Shown: positions 51,100-59,865, counted from the stretch's first letter. The stretch: DNA of 64,000 nucleotides from Anaerolineae bacterium (GCA_022821805.1 JAJECX010000044.1:171304-235303), one strand, 5' to 3'. Numbers and translations: made by a program. Notes: generated from the letters alone by a model not told the origin.

Positions 51100-51172
51100 G
51101 CCCCATTCGTCTAGCGGCCTAGGACGTGGCCCTCTCAAGGCCAAAACAGGAGTTCGAGTCTCCTATGGGGCA
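51100..51172 (+). tRNA. tRNA-Glu (anticodon CTC)
   Basis: Acceptor arms GCCCCAT and ATGGGGC pair at all seven positions. The D-arm CGTCTAGCGGCCTAGGACG is typical of glutamate tRNAs. Anticodon stem TGGCC/GGCCA closes the loop CTCTCAA, so the anticodon is CTC, reading GAG. T-stem AGGAG/CTCCT with loop TTCGAGT. The discriminator is A, with no encoded CCA. Confidence 0.97.
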
Positions 51173-51176
51173 ATCA

Positions 51177-51204
51177 AACCTCGGTTTCGGAGCTGAGGTT
51201 TTTT
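51177..51204 (+). terminator. Rho-independent terminator of tRNA-Glu
   Basis: Arms AACCTCGG and CTGAGGTT (one G-T pair) around an 8-base loop, followed by an uninterrupted T-run of six (51199-51204), starting 5 bp after the tRNA. Confidence 0.82.
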
Positions 51205-51236
51205 CTTAGAGACGGCCGCGAGAAGGGACGCTGGGA

Positions 51237-51647
51237 ATTACGGCGCCAGTTGAGCTTACGATCTCCACCGACCGAAAAACGCAGGTTCTCGATGTTACCG
51301 CTGCTTGTCAGTCCATGGTCGGGGGCGCAAGGAATGGAATCGCGGTATACAATGTGATGCATACGACCGCGGCGCTAATTGTTTGCGAGAACGAGCCCGA
51401 TTTGCTTGAGGACATCGTCAGGGTGGCTGAGAGTTGGTTGGCCGACATGCGCCCGTTTGAACACAGCCGCTATGGCGCCCCCAACGCCGAAGCCCATATC
51501 ACGAGTGCGCTGGCCGGCACATCGCTGACGCTTCCAATTGTGGACGGCAAGTTGCTCTTGGGCGTCTGGCAAAGTATACTGCTATTGGAATTAGACGGAC
51601 CGCGGCCGCGAAAGCTGACTTGTACCGTGATTGAAACGCCGTCGTAG
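51237..51647 (+). CDS. YjbQ/UPF0047 family protein with a probable ATT start
   Basis: About 136 residues, the normal family length. The conserved core is GIAVYNVMHTTAALIVCENE (residues 32-51), FEHSRYGAPNAEAHITSALAGTS, LGVWQSILLLELDGPRPRK. YjbQ proteins have been linked to a weak thiamine-phosphate-synthase activity; the true role is unclear. The usual N-terminal strand (VELTISTDRKTQVLDVTAA) is present upstream of the first ATG (51315), yet no ATG, GTG or TTG occurs in frame between the upstream stop (TAG 51207) and 51315. ATT 51237 lies 9 nt after AAGGG and gives a family-like protein; CTG 51231 is the alternative. PhyH follows 17 bp later. Confidence 0.8.
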   Translation: MTAPVELTISTDRKTQVLDVTAACQSMVGGARNGIAVYNVMHTTAALIVCENEPDLLEDIVRVAESWLADMRPFEHSRYGAPNAEAHITSALAGTSLTLPIVDGKLLLGVWQSILLLELDGPRPRKLTCTVIETPS

Positions 51648-51664
51648 AAAATGAGGTTATGGAA

Positions 51665-52624
51665 ATGTTAACGAGCGAACAAATTGAGCGATTCCGCGAG
51701 GATGGCTACCTGGCGGTCGATAGGCTGCTGGATTACGATTTGGATATCAAGCCAGTAATTGACGAGTACCAAAGTCTGCTGGACAACTTGTGCGAGCAGT
51801 GGGTTGCCGAAGGGCGCCTCGACGAACCCTACAGCGATCTGCCTTTTGAAAAGCGGTTGGTCGAGGTGTATCGCGCCGGCTGCGATTATTATCAGGCTTT
51901 TGACATCGCGCTGCCAAACGGCAACATCCGCGCCGATACGCCGATTCATTGTGGACCAGCCGTATTTGATTTGCTGCGCAGCCCAAGGCTGCTATCGGCT
52001 GTTGAGTCCCTTATCGGCGGCGAAATCTACAGCAATCCGATTCAGCACGTGCGCATAAAGCCGCCGGCCAGGGTCATAGAAACGGAAGATGTGGATAACG
52101 CCCTGGTTGGCGCGACCCGCTGGCATCAGGACAATGGCGTTGCCTTGCCCGAAGCCGACGAAACCCAAATGCTGACCTGTTGGGTGGCTGTAAGCGAAGC
52201 GACGCCGGAGAACGGCTGCTTGCAAGTGGCGCCCAAAAGTCATCGTGAAGGTATCGCCTTGCATTGCACCATCAGCAATCAACTGGGGATCCCTGATGTT
52301 TTGATTGAGCAAGAGCAAGCCCGACCGGTACCACTGAAACCGGGCGGCGTTCTTTTCTTCCATCCGATGTGCAAGCACGGCTCTCTCGAAAATCAAAGCG
52401 ACGCCTTCCGCTGGAGTTTTGATCTCCGCTATAACCCGATCGGTCAAGCGACTGGGAGACCGCATTTCCCTGGCTTCGTCGCGCAGAGCCGCCTCGATCC
52501 CGACTCGGCGCTTGACGATTATCGCGAATGGGAACGGCTCTGGCATGAGGCTCGCGCGCAACTGGCCGATGTAGCGGAGATAAAGAGCAACCGCTGGGAC
52601 GACAAAGACCCGCTTTGCGCCTAA
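51665..52624 (+). CDS. Phytanoyl-CoA dioxygenase (PhyH) family protein
   Basis: About 319 residues; Fe(II)/2-oxoglutarate-dependent oxygenase fold. Metal ligands are the HxD pair in TRWHQDNG and a distal His in MCKHGSLENQSD, followed by the Arg of AFRWSFDLRY that binds 2-oxoglutarate. LKPGGVLFFHP precedes the distal His. The family hydroxylates diverse small molecules; the substrate is unknown. ATG 51665 is 8 nt after GAGG, which makes it a better start than ATG 51659. It may be co-transcribed with the YjbQ gene. Confidence 0.9.
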   Translation: MLTSEQIERFREDGYLAVDRLLDYDLDIKPVIDEYQSLLDNLCEQWVAEGRLDEPYSDLPFEKRLVEVYRAGCDYYQAFDIALPNGNIRADTPIHCGPAVFDLLRSPRLLSAVESLIGGEIYSNPIQHVRIKPPARVIETEDVDNALVGATRWHQDNGVALPEADETQMLTCWVAVSEATPENGCLQVAPKSHREGIALHCTISNQLGIPDVLIEQEQARPVPLKPGGVLFFHPMCKHGSLENQSDAFRWSFDLRYNPIGQATGRPHFPGFVAQSRLDPDSALDDYREWERLWHEARAQLADVAEIKSNRWDDKDPLCA

Positions 52625-52769
52625 GCTCGTCTGGCGACAACAAATAGCCCGATAGAAACAGATGTATAGAGAGTTAAATCGGCATCTGCTGGGTGTATCC
52701 TGTTTGATGTCGAAAGAGGTAGCCTTTCAGCAAGCTGCGCTTTCTACACCTAGCTTGAAATAGCGCGCT

Positions 52770-53381
52770 ATGTCAGACGGTTATCTAATTCCTGCGGAAA
52801 CAGTTGAAACTGAAATTGTCATACGAAAATCTCGTTTTCTGACCACCATACAGTTGGTAACGACGGTTGCGGAAGCGCGAAATCGCCTGTCTGCGCTGCG
52901 CTCAGAATCGCCCTCAGCCAACCACCATGTGTACGCTTTTCGCGTCGGCTTCGGCAATTCGGTCACCGAGGGCATGAGCGATCACGGCGAACCGACCGGC
53001 ACGGCCGGTCCCCCAACGTTGGCGGTCCTGCGCGGTTCCGGCGTAGGTGATATCCTGCTAGTTACCGCGCGATTCTTCGGCGGAACAAAGCTTGGCGCCG
53101 GTGGATTGGTTCGCGCATATACCCTGTCCGCTCAGGAGGCGCTGCGGGAGCTAAAAACCGAGCGCAAGGTGGAGTGGAAGACAGTGGGACTTGAACTGCC
53201 CTACTCACTTTACAACATTGTCAGACGGCTGATTGACGCGCATAAGGGGACGATAGACGATGAACAATTTGGCGCTGATATCCTGGTGATTGCCCGATTT
53301 GTGACAAATGATCTGAACTGCTTCACAATCGAACTGAAGGAGAGAACAGCCGGCGCCGTTGTTCCCGTTAATCTGGATTGA
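52770..53381 (+). CDS. YigZ/IMPACT family protein
   Basis: 203 residues: IRKSRFLTTIQLVTTVAEA, PSANHHVYAFRVG, MSDHGEPTGTAGPPTLAVL, and LLVTARFFGGTKLGAGGLVRAYT are the signature of the UPF0029/IMPACT N-terminal domain; a C-terminal ferredoxin-like domain follows (LPYSLYNIVRRLI onward). The biochemical role is not firmly known; the eukaryotic relative IMPACT modulates Gcn2 signalling. The ribosome site is weak. It is convergent with the TPR protein, with 2 bp between stops. Confidence 0.92.
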   Translation: MSDGYLIPAETVETEIVIRKSRFLTTIQLVTTVAEARNRLSALRSESPSANHHVYAFRVGFGNSVTEGMSDHGEPTGTAGPPTLAVLRGSGVGDILLVTARFFGGTKLGAGGLVRAYTLSAQEALRELKTERKVEWKTVGLELPYSLYNIVRRLIDAHKGTIDDEQFGADILVIARFVTNDLNCFTIELKERTAGAVVPVNLD

Positions 53382-53383
53382 TC

Positions 53384-55393
53384 CTACTCCGCCATTTTCC
53401 GCGCGACGAGCTGCCTGACCTGCCATATTGCGCGGTGGGATGGCGCGATGGTCTCGGCGCGAGTAATGTACTGGCGCGCATCTTCAAACTGGTTGTTTTC
53501 GATCAGACAATTCGCCATTTGCGCTAGCAAATAAACGTCCCGAGGAAAACGTTCCAAAGCGGCGTTTAGCTTGCTTACTGCTTCTTCGCGTTCGTTGCGC
53601 TCCCAGAGGATTTGAACGATTCCCAAGTCGATTTTTGGATCCGAACCCGCCAGCTGTTCGGCTTCGCGCAGCACTTCATGCGCGCTATCGGCGTCCCGCC
53701 AGCTTCTATAGCACTGTGACAGCAATAAATGCAGATCAACCAGCTTAGGCGCATGCTCGATCGCCTGTTCCAGCATATCTACCTGATCTTCTGACACCGC
53801 TCGATTCGCGCTCAGTATGACTTTGATCTCCGCATAGCGCGCGTCAAATGAAGGCAGCGTCGCCTGCAAATTTATTCGTTGAAGCTCCAGTTCAAGGTTT
53901 TCGTCGATCTCAGCAAACTTGGCGCGGCATGTCGCGATCATTTCGACCGCCATTGCGGAATCCGCATCTGCCAGCGCTAGCTGCGCCAGATGGGCGTATG
54001 CGTACGGGTTGGAATCCAATTGTCGTTCCAGGATATCGTAAGCGCGATCGTAATCCTCCAACTCGATCAATCGGTCGATGATGTCGCCGGTAAGCGTACC
54101 TTCATCGTCTTGCATTGACAGTCGCTCAAAGTATATCCATAGCTCGTCATCGTTTGCATCGATCATATAAGTAATCGCCAGCTGAAGGGCGCCAAGGTCT
54201 TCTTGGCTTTCAATTGTGTATAATTTCAGCGCGTTTGCGATTTCAACTGTGATATGTTCCTCTTCGTCGTGCTCATCGGGATCAATCAGCAGCACATCAT
54301 GCACACTCCAACTGTTGACCTCGGCCGCCATCAAAAGCTGAGCGTATTGCCAATACAGCGCGGGATGCTGCAGGCCGGTTTCAAACGCAAGTTGCGTGTT
54401 ATCTATCGCTTCGTCGAATTGACCGGAATCCAGCAATATCTCGGTCATGGCGCACCAGACCGAGGCGCCAGCATCGGCTCGCAAGAATGGCCGCAGGAAG
54501 GCGATCGCGCTCGGAGCGTGACCCAGCCATAACATGCCCAGGGAAACAGCAGATGCGCCGGCAGCGGCTTCGATGTCGTGGGAAAACGCGCTGCGGACAA
54601 GCGGAGCGACAATCTCACCAATTTCAATAATTCCGGGCTGCATCACCTGCTTGGCCAGCATTCCCAGACACCAATACGCGAATTCACTCGGATTTCGTTT
54701 GCATACATCCGCCACTTCCTGGAACTGCTCTCTAATCGCATCCTCTTCCCAATCAATGCCCCAGAAGTAGAGAAACACATCAAGGTTCCAGCCGAAGACA
54801 CACCCCAGCAGGCTTTCCAATTCATCTGGTTCCGACTTGAGCGAACCGAATTCGATGACCGGGGCAGTGTTTTGGTTTCCCGCTAGCCCGCGGTAGATAT
54901 CCGCGGCGACCACGGGCAACCCAGAAACAGCGGCTGCTAGGGACTCAAAATCGTAATCCAGCGAGACGCTGTCGTCCTCGGTCATTGACAGGCTAACATC
55001 AATTGTCAGGCTCAGATCGATTCGACCGGAATTGCGCCGAAGCGTCCCGTCGAGTATGACGTTGTCGGCCAAGCCGTCCATTTCCCAATCAGCGACCTTG
55101 AACTGATAATCGGAAGCGGTTATCTCTGAGTTATCGTCCTCGCCGATTCTTGCAAAGCAGCGGTAGACCCGAATGTCTTCATACTGTTCCAATAGGTAGC
55201 CAAGGCACGAAGCCAAGCCCATGGCGACATCCGGCATTTCCTGGCACAGGATGGGATACATCCCGATCCGGTATTGTTCATCCGTTTGAATGGCTTGCGC
55301 CAAGCCAGCGGCGCTGCCAAAGATTGATGTCGGCGCCCCGCTATCGCTAGGCTGGCGGCCAAGTGACTTCATTTTTTCGGCCGCACGTAGCAT
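53384..55393 (-). CDS. TPR-repeat protein, cytoplasmic, function unknown
   Basis: 669 residues. ATG 55393 has GGAG 8 nt upstream and is preferred over TTG 55411. The N-terminal half (to about 330) is an acidic unrecognised domain. From there on there are TPR-like helical pairs (AFETGLQHPALYWQYAQLLM, LIELEDYDRAYDILERQLDSNPYAYAHLAQLALA over residues 440-475, ALERFPRDVYLLAQMANCLIENNQFEDARQYI at the end). No membrane segment or signal peptide. TPR proteins mediate protein-protein contacts; no partner is visible. It lies downstream of the SH3b gene but a terminator separates them. Confidence 0.85.
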   Translation of the reverse strand: MLRAAEKMKSLGRQPSDSGAPTSIFGSAAGLAQAIQTDEQYRIGMYPILCQEMPDVAMGLASCLGYLLEQYEDIRVYRCFARIGEDDNSEITASDYQFKVADWEMDGLADNVILDGTLRRNSGRIDLSLTIDVSLSMTEDDSVSLDYDFESLAAAVSGLPVVAADIYRGLAGNQNTAPVIEFGSLKSEPDELESLLGCVFGWNLDVFLYFWGIDWEEDAIREQFQEVADVCKRNPSEFAYWCLGMLAKQVMQPGIIEIGEIVAPLVRSAFSHDIEAAAGASAVSLGMLWLGHAPSAIAFLRPFLRADAGASVWCAMTEILLDSGQFDEAIDNTQLAFETGLQHPALYWQYAQLLMAAEVNSWSVHDVLLIDPDEHDEEEHITVEIANALKLYTIESQEDLGALQLAITYMIDANDDELWIYFERLSMQDDEGTLTGDIIDRLIELEDYDRAYDILERQLDSNPYAYAHLAQLALADADSAMAVEMIATCRAKFAEIDENLELELQRINLQATLPSFDARYAEIKVILSANRAVSEDQVDMLEQAIEHAPKLVDLHLLLSQCYRSWRDADSAHEVLREAEQLAGSDPKIDLGIVQILWERNEREEAVSKLNAALERFPRDVYLLAQMANCLIENNQFEDARQYITRAETIAPSHRAIWQVRQLVARKMAE

Positions 55394-55410
55394 CTGCTGC
55401 GCTCCAATCA

Positions 55411-55436
55411 AAACACCCTGCCGAAACGACAGGGTG
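55411..55436 (-). terminator. Terminator after the four-SH3b gene
   Basis: On the minus strand CACCCTG and CAGGGTG form a perfect 7-bp stem with a 9-base loop, followed by TTTT, 41 bp after the SH3b stop. The T-run overlaps the region just before the TPR gene start, so the hairpin may also influence that gene. Confidence 0.65.
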
Positions 55437-55476
55437 AATTGTATATCTGGCTTTGTGGTTTGAACAGAAGGCTTGG

Positions 55477-56598
55477 CTAGCTAACGACCTTGACTCGACT
55501 GAAGTCGCCACGGAACACAACATAGTGGTTGTTCAGCCAACCTTGACCGAAGCTGCCTTGAACCTTGTACCAATTGCGACCGGAAGACATGCCGAGAACT
55601 TCAAGCGTTGTGCCGCCTGGAACATCGGTGATGACTGCATACCCAACGCCCGGACCGGTGCGAATGTTTAGGTGCGCAGTGTTGACGACCGCGCGTGGCG
55701 TGGGTCCAGACAGGTGCGCGCCCTCCCGCGGGCCTGGGGCTGCGACGCCGGCCCGCGATACACTGGAGAAGTTGCCCCGTCCAACGGCATAGTTGGAGTT
55801 TACCCAGCCAGGTCCCGCGGACGTCTCGACCTTGTACCAGACACCGCCGCTGTCGATTTCAGTCACAAGCAGTTCCGTGCCACCCTTGACCACGGTCACA
55901 ATGCTGTGGCCCGCGCCAGGACCGCTCCTAACGTTCAGGTAGGCTGTGTTCACGACCAGATGGGCCGCGTGCGCCGGAATATCCGTCCCGCTTCCGAGAT
56001 CGGGTGGCGCCGGAATGCCTTCACGGGCGACTCCGGAAAAGTTGCCGCGCTCAACCGTATAGGTTCTGTTCAACCAGCCCGTGCCGGCCGATGTCTCCAC
56101 TTGGTACCAGACACCACCGCTGTCGATTGCCGTGACTGCCAGCGCAGTTCCGCCTTTTACGATGGTAAGGATATTATGCCCGACGCCTGGACCTGTCCGT
56201 ATGTTCAGGTAAGCGGTATTAACGACTACGTGCGGAGCGCCTGCTGGTATGTTCGTTCCGCTAGCTAAATTGGTAGGCAAGCCCTGCCGCGGGACGTTCG
56301 AGAAGTCTCCACGCGGCACGGCATAAGCATGATGAAGCCAGCCGGGACCTACGGAACTCGTTACTTGATACCATTTGCGATCACTCGAAAGCATCGTGAC
56401 CGGCAATTCTGTTCCGCCTGCTACAGTTGTAAGGATGTCGTGCCCCGCGCTGGGTCCGCTTCTCACGTTTAACCGATATGTGTTTACAACTACGATTGGC
56501 GTCGCCAATTGCGCGAATACCGCCGTCGGCGCAAGAGCAAGCAATGTCATTGCCATTAGAAAAACGAGCCATTTGCAAATATTGGTGTGCTTTACCAT
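55477..56598 (-). CDS. Secreted protein with four bacterial SH3 (SH3b) repeats
   Basis: 373 residues. The signal peptide WLVFLMAMTLLALAPTAVFAQ is followed by four SH3b repeats of about 80 residues, each with VVNT-x-LN(V/I)R(S/T)GP-x2-GH, a GGT-x-L turn and W-x-K/QV...GW-(L/V). Repeats 2 and 3 are the most similar. SH3b domains bind peptidoglycan or other wall polymers; no catalytic domain is attached, so this is a wall-binding protein or adaptor. The start is ATG 56598, with a GGGGGG stretch about 7 nt upstream. A promoter lies at 56656-56684. Confidence 0.92.
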   Translation of the reverse strand: MVKHTNICKWLVFLMAMTLLALAPTAVFAQLATPIVVVNTYRLNVRSGPSAGHDILTTVAGGTELPVTMLSSDRKWYQVTSSVGPGWLHHAYAVPRGDFSNVPRQGLPTNLASGTNIPAGAPHVVVNTAYLNIRTGPGVGHNILTIVKGGTALAVTAIDSGGVWYQVETSAGTGWLNRTYTVERGNFSGVAREGIPAPPDLGSGTDIPAHAAHLVVNTAYLNVRSGPGAGHSIVTVVKGGTELLVTEIDSGGVWYKVETSAGPGWVNSNYAVGRGNFSSVSRAGVAAPGPREGAHLSGPTPRAVVNTAHLNIRTGPGVGYAVITDVPGGTTLEVLGMSSGRNWYKVQGSFGQGWLNNHYVVFRGDFSRVKVVS

Positions 56599-56640
56599 AC
56601 TGTAACCCCCCGGAACGACCTTATGGCGTACTAATTTACC

Positions 56641-56659
56641 GTCAGTACGATGGTCAGTA
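56641..56659. repeat. Direct repeat GTCAGTA x2 at the SH3b promoter
   Basis: GTCAGTA occurs at 56641-56647 and 56653-56659, a 12-bp period. The second copy overlaps the -10 box and the first the expected transcription start, so it could be an operator. Period and copy number are small, so chance is possible. Confidence 0.35.
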
Positions 56660-56684
56660 TAGTGGTCGCCTAGACAACGAGCAA
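56656..56684 (-). promoter_or_regulatory. Promoter of the four-SH3b gene
   Basis: On the minus strand TTGCTC (56684-56679), a 17-nt spacer and TATACT (56661-56656), with the start about 57 bp before the coding region. Confidence 0.5.
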
Positions 56685-56887
56685 ACCAAATTACTAGCAA
56701 TTTCAAAGCTCGGAGACCATTGCGCCGGAGATTCCATTCGTGCCGGATTATATTATCGCGCGAGCTAGAGAAACTTAGTTGTTTGCATTACTACTTGTTT
56801 GATTTCGCAAACCTTTTAGGGAAAATTGACAGTTTCAACCTGTTGTGTTACCATTGCGGCAGATCGCAAGGGGCGAAGGGACGTGAA

Positions 56888-57313
56888 ATGGCTTTAGCGG
56901 AACAGCAGCCAGTCGGCTTGATGACGGATAGCGCGGTTCTAAGCGTGACACCGGCGGCAGTATCAATCATCAAGAATTTGCTAGAACAGCGGGAGATTCC
57001 CGATCACGCGTTGCGCGTATTTGTGACCGGCGGAGGCTGTTCCGGCTTGCAATACGGCATGGCTTTTCAGGAAGCGCCGGAAGCCGGTGACGCGGTTGTG
57101 GCTTGTGATGACGTGCGTCTCTTGGTCGATCCGACCAGCATGATGTACTTGCAAGGAGCCACTATCGATTATGTCGACAGTTTGATCGGCGGCGGCTTTC
57201 GTATTGACAATCCCAACGCGGTCTCCAACTGTGGCTGCGGGCACTCTTTCAAGGGATCGGACGAAGAGGCGGCTGGCCAAAGCGAGGGCTGCGGAACCTG
57301 CGGCAGCTACTAA
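56888..57313 (+). CDS. IscA/ErpA-type iron-sulfur cluster assembly protein
   Basis: 141 residues. The A-type carrier core has the three conserved cysteines: FVTGGGCSGLQYGM, then NCGCGHSF. An extra C-terminal tail GCGTCGSY adds two cysteines. A-type carriers pass Fe-S clusters to target enzymes. The start is ATG 56888, with AAGGG 7 nt upstream; the open frame to 56720 is unconserved. It is alone, with a good terminator downstream. The 289 bp upstream, shared with the divergent SH3b gene, shows only the promoter and repeat already listed. Confidence 0.94.
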   Translation: MALAEQQPVGLMTDSAVLSVTPAAVSIIKNLLEQREIPDHALRVFVTGGGCSGLQYGMAFQEAPEAGDAVVACDDVRLLVDPTSMMYLQGATIDYVDSLIGGGFRIDNPNAVSNCGCGHSFKGSDEEAAGQSEGCGTCGSY

Positions 57314-57336
57314 GCAGGTCCTAGATCTGCCAGATC

Positions 57337-57366
57337 GGGCGGTAGCGCGTTCGCGCCGCCCTTTTT
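57337..57366 (+). terminator. Rho-independent terminator after the IscA-type gene
   Basis: GGGCGG (57337-57342) pairs with CCGCCC (57356-57361), with an inner CGCG/CG stem around TTCG, followed by TTTTT. Confidence 0.85.
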
Positions 57367-57369
57367 GAT

Positions 57370-58149
57370 TCATCTCCGCAATAGACTAATCAACAGACCG
57401 ACAAAGCCTAAGCCCGCCAAGACTAGAATCGGCGCCAGCGGGGGTAGATTCAGCCAGCGCCGGTCTTCCGCTTCAGCGAATTCCAATTGATCGACAAAGG
57501 GCGGCTGCGTTGCTGGCGGAGTAAAAGTGGGCAGCGGCGTGGCGTCCACAACTTCTACCGCCCGGGCGCCGCCAGCCTCAACTGTCGCGATCTCAATCGT
57601 CCTCGGGCTTGCTTCCGCTTGTTCACCGTCTGACGGAGAATCGGCGAATCCCGCCGCCAACTGAACAGCGTCAAGATTGTCGATTCTTTCAATCTGGGTT
57701 GGATCGCCTTCGATAGTCACCAAGTCGCCGTATACCCAGGCTCGTCCACTGGGAGACAGATCAAAGCGCAATTCATACCATCTATAATAATTGCGCAGCA
57801 CCGGATAAACGGTTCCATGGGCGATCGTGCCTAGCAAGTCGCTATTGATATCGGGCAAGGCGCGAACATTTACATTGCCTGCCGAATCCAAGGCTTGCAG
57901 ACGAGCGGCCGGCAATGGTGTAGGCGTGAAACTTGGCGTGATGGTTGGGGCGGCAGCCTGCGGGACTTCCGGAGTGGGCGTAACTAGATTGGCGCGAACC
58001 GGCGTTGCCTCGGTGTTCGCCTGCGCCAATACTGAGATCGAATGCAAAAGCGCGGTAATGGCGAGGAGAATCGCGAAAACGATATGCCGTGCCCGGTGGT
58101 TGCAAATGATGTCATGCCCGCGGCCTCTACCAGGAAATGGCATTGACAT
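57370..58149 (-). CDS. Membrane-anchored SH3-like domain protein
   Basis: About 259 residues: an N-terminal hydrophobic helix (HIVFAILLAITALLHSISVLAQ) as signal or anchor, a Pro/Thr linker, one SH3b-like domain (residues about 85-150: GNVNVRALPDINSDLLGTI, YRWYELRF, GRAWVYGDLV), a second linker and a C-terminal membrane helix (LAPILVLAGLGFVGLLISLLRR). The C-terminal helix would hold the domain on the outside. ATG 58149 has AGG 7 nt upstream and overlaps the LysM-M23 gene stop by 23 bp, so the two are co-transcribed. Confidence 0.82.
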   Translation of the reverse strand: MSMPFPGRGRGHDIICNHRARHIVFAILLAITALLHSISVLAQANTEATPVRANLVTPTPEVPQAAAPTITPSFTPTPLPAARLQALDSAGNVNVRALPDINSDLLGTIAHGTVYPVLRNYYRWYELRFDLSPSGRAWVYGDLVTIEGDPTQIERIDNLDAVQLAAGFADSPSDGEQAEASPRTIEIATVEAGGARAVEVVDATPLPTFTPPATQPPFVDQLEFAEAEDRRWLNLPPLAPILVLAGLGFVGLLISLLRR

Positions 58150-59836
58150 TTGTAAACCTGCCTTGCTCGGCAACGACGCTGCGGTTATCCAGTGTATTCA
58201 CCAGGAAACCTTGATAAAGCTGGCTGCCGAGCCCAACCACTTTCCAGTTGCTCATGACAAATGGTGGAATAGCGGTATCCGCAGGGCAGCGGTTGCAGTC
58301 GGCCGGTAACCATTCGCCATTGTACAACCTGGCAAAATGTAGATGTGTCGCGGTGCTGTAGCCGCCGAGACACGAGGCGTAGCCCAGTATATTGCCCGCC
58401 TCCACTGCCTGCCCTTCAGCCAGCGCTTCATGGGAAGAGATGTGCAGATAGAGCAAGGTCCATCCGCTGCCCTCATCACCGTCCCCGTCAAGGTCAAGAA
58501 GCACCACGCCCTCATCCAATCGCGCGATAACACCGCCGGCCGCCGCGATGACTGGGTATTTTGACGTATGACACCAGCTCGCCGTCGCATTGTCCGGCGG
58601 CGCAAAGTCGATTGCAGACCAGGCGCTGCCATTGCCCCAGCCGCCATGAAATCCGCCCGTGTAACGCCATACATCGCCGCGTGGAAATGGCAGCGTCAAT
58701 TCTGGCTGCCGCAGTTCCGCTGGCACGGTTTCGTGTTCTTCCGCAAACGGATCGCCAAACAGTTGCTGATAAGTGTCGCGTAGGCCATCAGAACTGATAT
58801 CCCTCTCCCACTGCGTCACGCTTCGAAACTGCGCCAGGGCATATTGCACAGCGATGGAGCCGGCGTTCAAGCTCGGATGGTAATAGAGCCGGTTGCCATC
58901 CGGGGCGTCGAGTATCGTCTTGCCGCGGTATTTCCAGTCGTAATAGCCCTTATTGAGCTGATCGGCAAGCCAGCTAACCTGGTTGTACAGCCCTTGGCGA
59001 GCTTTGCCGTACTTCGGCTCCGCAGCCAGCAAGGGATACAGTTGCGCATCGCCGTCGGCCGTCGGATCGCTAACGAGCCCAGCGAAGTATTCGAGAAAAG
59101 TGATGAGTATGCGAGCATCTACGCTATATTCGCGGGAAACTCGACCGATGATTTGGCTTCCTGTCATCTGCTCGCTTCGCGTTGTTCCGTTAGCCTGGCG
59201 CGTCGGCATCAATACGGTCATCGCGCGGAGCACGCCAGGTTGGGATTCCGCGAAACTATCGATATCAAACGATGACGCGCCTATTGAACGCACCAGCCGC
59301 GAGTCCGGCAGAATGCGGTTCGCTGGCGTATAATCGGCGGGCGGCTCGGGTAATTGAAGCACCTGCCCCACTCGGAGGAAGTCGGGATTCGGCAGATCAT
59401 TGGCGTTGAGAAGCGCGCGAATCGAAACGTCATAGCGCTCGGCGATTTTTGTAAGCGTGTCGCCCGCGCTAACGATGTGAGAAGTCGATTCGATGTTTGA
59501 GTTGTCAAGATCATCCGCTTCCAAGTCCGCCAAGCGGGTCGCCGCCGGAGCCTGGAATGCTTGTAGATCCGCCGAGTCTTCGGTAGGGGATGGCGGCCCG
59601 CTGCCATTTAGCTCGTTATTATCTGTGGGAGAATCGGTCGGCGCTGACTGTGCGGATACATCAGTCCTCGATACCGTGAAGGCAGCCGGTTCTTCGGAGT
59701 CTCCGACATCTGGGTTCGCACTTTCCCAAGCCATTGTACAGCCCGCAAGGACGGCTGCCGAGTACACGAGGCATGCCACGATTCGTGATAGCGCGGCGCC
59801 TGAAATGCAGGTCTTTATGTTCACGGCAAACTGCAC
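58127..59836 (-). CDS. LysM-M23 lipoprotein with altered metal site
   Basis: 569 residues. The lipoprotein signal ends VLAGC (Cys33). After an acidic linker there is a LysM domain (120-165: HIVSAGDTLTKIAERYDVSI, LPNPDFLRVGQVLQLP), a middle helical region of unknown fold (200-365) and a C-terminal M23/LytM domain (390-510). The M23 metal motif HxxxD reads WSAID here: Trp406 replaces the first His, while Asp410, His464 and the HLH pair (His498/His500) remain. LytM domains without the full ligand set often activate other hydrolases rather than cut. The start is GTG 59836, with AAAGG 9-10 nt upstream. Confidence 0.88.
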   Translation of the reverse strand: MQFAVNIKTCISGAALSRIVACLVYSAAVLAGCTMAWESANPDVGDSEEPAAFTVSRTDVSAQSAPTDSPTDNNELNGSGPPSPTEDSADLQAFQAPAATRLADLEADDLDNSNIESTSHIVSAGDTLTKIAERYDVSIRALLNANDLPNPDFLRVGQVLQLPEPPADYTPANRILPDSRLVRSIGASSFDIDSFAESQPGVLRAMTVLMPTRQANGTTRSEQMTGSQIIGRVSREYSVDARILITFLEYFAGLVSDPTADGDAQLYPLLAAEPKYGKARQGLYNQVSWLADQLNKGYYDWKYRGKTILDAPDGNRLYYHPSLNAGSIAVQYALAQFRSVTQWERDISSDGLRDTYQQLFGDPFAEEHETVPAELRQPELTLPFPRGDVWRYTGGFHGGWGNGSAWSAIDFAPPDNATASWCHTSKYPVIAAAGGVIARLDEGVVLLDLDGDGDEGSGWTLLYLHISSHEALAEGQAVEAGNILGYASCLGGYSTATHLHFARLYNGEWLPADCNRCPADTAIPPFVMSNWKVVGLGSQLYQGFLVNTLDNRSVVAEQGRFTNVNAISW

Positions 59837-59865
59837 TTGGGTGTACCTTTGAACATCTGTATACT
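59837..59865 (+). promoter_or_regulatory. Promoter of the SCP2-domain gene
   Basis: TTGGGT (59837-59842), a 17-nt spacer and TATACT (59860-59865). The -35 box abuts the GTG start of the divergent LysM-M23 gene. Confidence 0.5.

Noticed and set aside
51315..51647. YjbQ gene starting at ATG 51315
   Set aside because: This would remove about 26 N-terminal residues that fit the family, leaving 110 residues instead of the usual 130-140.
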